A stretch of 64,000 nucleotides of DNA from Psettodes erumei (Eukaryota; Chordata; Actinopteri; Pleuronectiformes; Psettodidae), in assembly GCA_016785225.1 (NCBI GenBank), contig JAFBJZ010000901.1, forward strand, positions 1,240,001-1,304,000, in the 5' to 3' direction. A program made the position numbers and the translations under genes. The notes below the pieces were generated by a model that did not search any database, had not been told where the DNA came from, and saw nothing but the letters and a program-made list of their open reading frames with translations. Below, piece after piece: positions 61,862 through 64,000 of the stretch (within the stretch, counting starts at the first letter, position 1; every line of letters starts with the position of its first letter).

Positions 61862-64000
61862 GAAAGAGAGTGAGTGGCTCCAGCTCCCCTCCAGTTGATT
61901 TGTACAGTGTGTGTGTGTGTCCCAGTGTGTGCACAAATGAAAATGCTTCCTGCAGAACAATTCATTTACCACACCACACCAGTTTTTCCTCTGCTGCGTT
62001 GCTGGTCATGAGTGATTTTGCACACCTCCTTTCTTTTTATTTGTGCTGCAGCCCTTCTCTTTTTCTTTCCTTGTTTTTTCATTTAATTCAATCTCTCTGC
62101 TTCTTTTTTCCCCCTCATCGCTCCCATTTGCTTCCTCACCATTTTCCTCGCTTTTATGTTTTTCAACATCTGCTGCATTCACTGAGGATGGAAATTCCCA
62201 CAAGGAAATTTCAAGTAGAAAATTCAATAAGGTTTCTTGAGGTCTTTAAGTTGTATCTCTTGTCAAGTGTTAACATGACACTTTTCAGTATTTCACCTTC
62301 AGGAGACCAAAAACAGAGCCAAAAGAAGAGCGAGTATTCATCTGGATTCATCATGTGCAGTTAGTCTGTTACTGTGTCTGTTCAGTTTGTAAATAGGCAA
62401 CTGTTTGCTAACATGTTCGCCATAACTAGTCCATGTTTCTTATCTGATTTTACTACATGTTATGACAGAACATTTGTTTGAACTTGTTTCTTTTGAATCA
62501 CAGACAGCAGAAATCTCTCATCCTGAAATGCCTCTTTCTCTCTCCTTCCACTTTTTGTCTGAGGTTTGCTCCCTCTGCTGGTTCTCCGTCACATCCTGTG
62601 ACGTTACTGTGATGTGTGGCTGCTTCTGAATATTAATCTGTCCCTCCCTCAGCCCCCCATGTATCATCAAACCCTCCGGTGAGCAGCTCACTCTTTAATT
62701 AGACGTGACGAACGCCGGGGAGAGAGACGCACACTTCGCTGGTTTGTGTACAGGCGCAGGTGTGTGTCAGACTGGGAAGGCATAGTTGGGGAGAAAGTCA
62801 GTGTTTCTCTGTTTGTGCATCTGTGTGTGTCTGTCTGACGTTCATTTTCTGGGGATGGTCTCTACAGACCATTTTGGCTTGTGCCTGTGACTGCTGTGAA
62901 AACAGCTTGTTGTCTCTGTCTAGTGTGAGTTCTGTTTTTGCATGCGGGTGTATTGCACCACAGATTTTGAAGGTGATGCTCTTTTACACCCTCAATCTCA
63001 TGCTTCTGACGCTACGCCTGTTTTTTTAAGGAGCCTTCTAATTGTGGCCTCGGGATTGAGAGACCAACAACATGCTGGTGATAATATATCACAAGATGCA
63101 TTGTTCAGAACTGGAAAGGAGACATGAAACCTGACAACAGCTGTGAAACTCACACTTTTAATGTGTCTAAAACTACCTGTTGTTGTGTGAAATGATGTTT
63201 AGCTAATTTGAGAGGTGCTGATCCTCTTCAAAAAGTGCTTTTGAATTCAGAGGAAAACTTTACAAGGGAATAAAACATTTGCATTTTTTTTAGTTTTAAT
63301 GAATTTATCACATATGAAATGGCAAACTTGTGGTTTCCCCTTTATAACTCCTTATGAGCCTCAAATGGTGCAAAACTGAAGGTGTTATATAAGTAAGAGG
63401 CACTTAATATTTTGGCAGTAGGTTCTACTCTGCCGGTTCTGCCTGTTCAGTTCGAACAAGGCGTATCTATAAAAAACCCAAATAAATTGAAACTCCCCTC
63501 AAAAGGTGCAATCACATTGTAAATACAGCCTCTTAAAATAGCAGCAGAACTAAAAATAATAAATGTTGGATATGTTTGCAGTATGTGAAAGCAGCTTCTT
63601 CCCGTCAGTCAGTGATCCCATCTGTGAGAGTGAGACTATCATCTTAAAGCACGCATCTAATATTTACAACATCTGTTAGTCGAGTTAATAACTCTGGACA
63701 CCGATTTAAGAGAATGAAAATATTATTGGGAAGTATTTAGTTTTCAGTTACGTTTCAGCTGGGCTTTTCTTATATATTTGTAATTCCCCCCCAAAATACC
63801 ACATTTTAATGTTGTGAGGCATGCAGGTTTTCTTGTCATAAAATAAGATAATAACATTTGCTTCAGCTAATTAGCATTGACTCAAGATAAAAATTAGCAG
63901 TTGACGTAGACATTTTTTGCAGTGTGGAGCAGTTAGCTGGACGTATTTGTTCTGGGTTAGGGGATTTGGCTGTCCTTCCTTTCACACCAGCCAACGTAGC

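Larger units (their letters stand above)
52926..64000. other. Non-coding region to right edge, no gene seen
   Basis: About 11 kb without a supportable exon. It contains a purine-rich patch (about 53290-53650), a hairpin (56230-56264), microsatellites, a polypurine tract (60128-60425) and AT-rich segments that could be conserved regulatory elements. A cysteine-rich open stretch at about 58780-58905 ends next to a GTAAGT but matches no family I know. Confidence 0.5.

Overview
The window is nuclear DNA from a ray-finned fish, probably a percomorph: vertebrate genes with compact introns, GT-AG splice sites, AATAAA poly(A) signals, CA/TG microsatellites and teleost-type repeat remnants. Nothing bacterial, viral or plasmid-like was seen. 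I rebuilt five protein genes by joining ORFs through splice sites whose reading phases agree. Four are complete and one is cut by the left edge.

Left block (1-19.4 kb): the 3' part of synj1 (+, 5-phosphatase, RRM-like domain and proline-rich tail), complete cfap298 (+, 290 aa, cilia motility) and complete eva1c (-, 428 aa, two SUEL-type lectin domains and one membrane span). cfap298 and eva1c converge. In human these three genes are neighbours on chromosome 21q22 in the same relative orientation.

Middle block (20.4-34.35 kb): vdac1 (+, 283 aa, mitochondrial outer-membrane channel) and a kct2/C5orf15 orthologue (+, 347 aa, single-pass membrane protein). Their human counterparts are neighbours on chromosome 5q31. 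The head-to-head eva1c/vdac1 spacer therefore marks a join between two blocks that are separate in human.

Right block (34.35-64 kb): about 30 kb with no coding exon I can support. It holds microsatellites, a decayed L2/CR1-like LINE 3' end (52.0-52.9 kb), a fragment of a common teleost dispersed repeat (44.05-44.17 kb), long polypyrimidine and polypurine tracts, a perfect 15-bp hairpin (56.23 kb), AT-rich homeodomain-site clusters, and a CpG-richer segment at 44.5-44.8 kb ending in a good splice donor. Human gene order predicts fstl4 next, so this segment may be its first exon and the rest its first intron. That is inference.

The genes do not form one pathway. The most rewarding details are in synj1 (a 24-nt cassette exon with a stop codon, and a run of tiny symmetric exons each coding an SPxxxR-like module) and in the cfap298 promoter (a near-consensus RFX X-box). 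I found no convincing evidence of a wholly new biological system.
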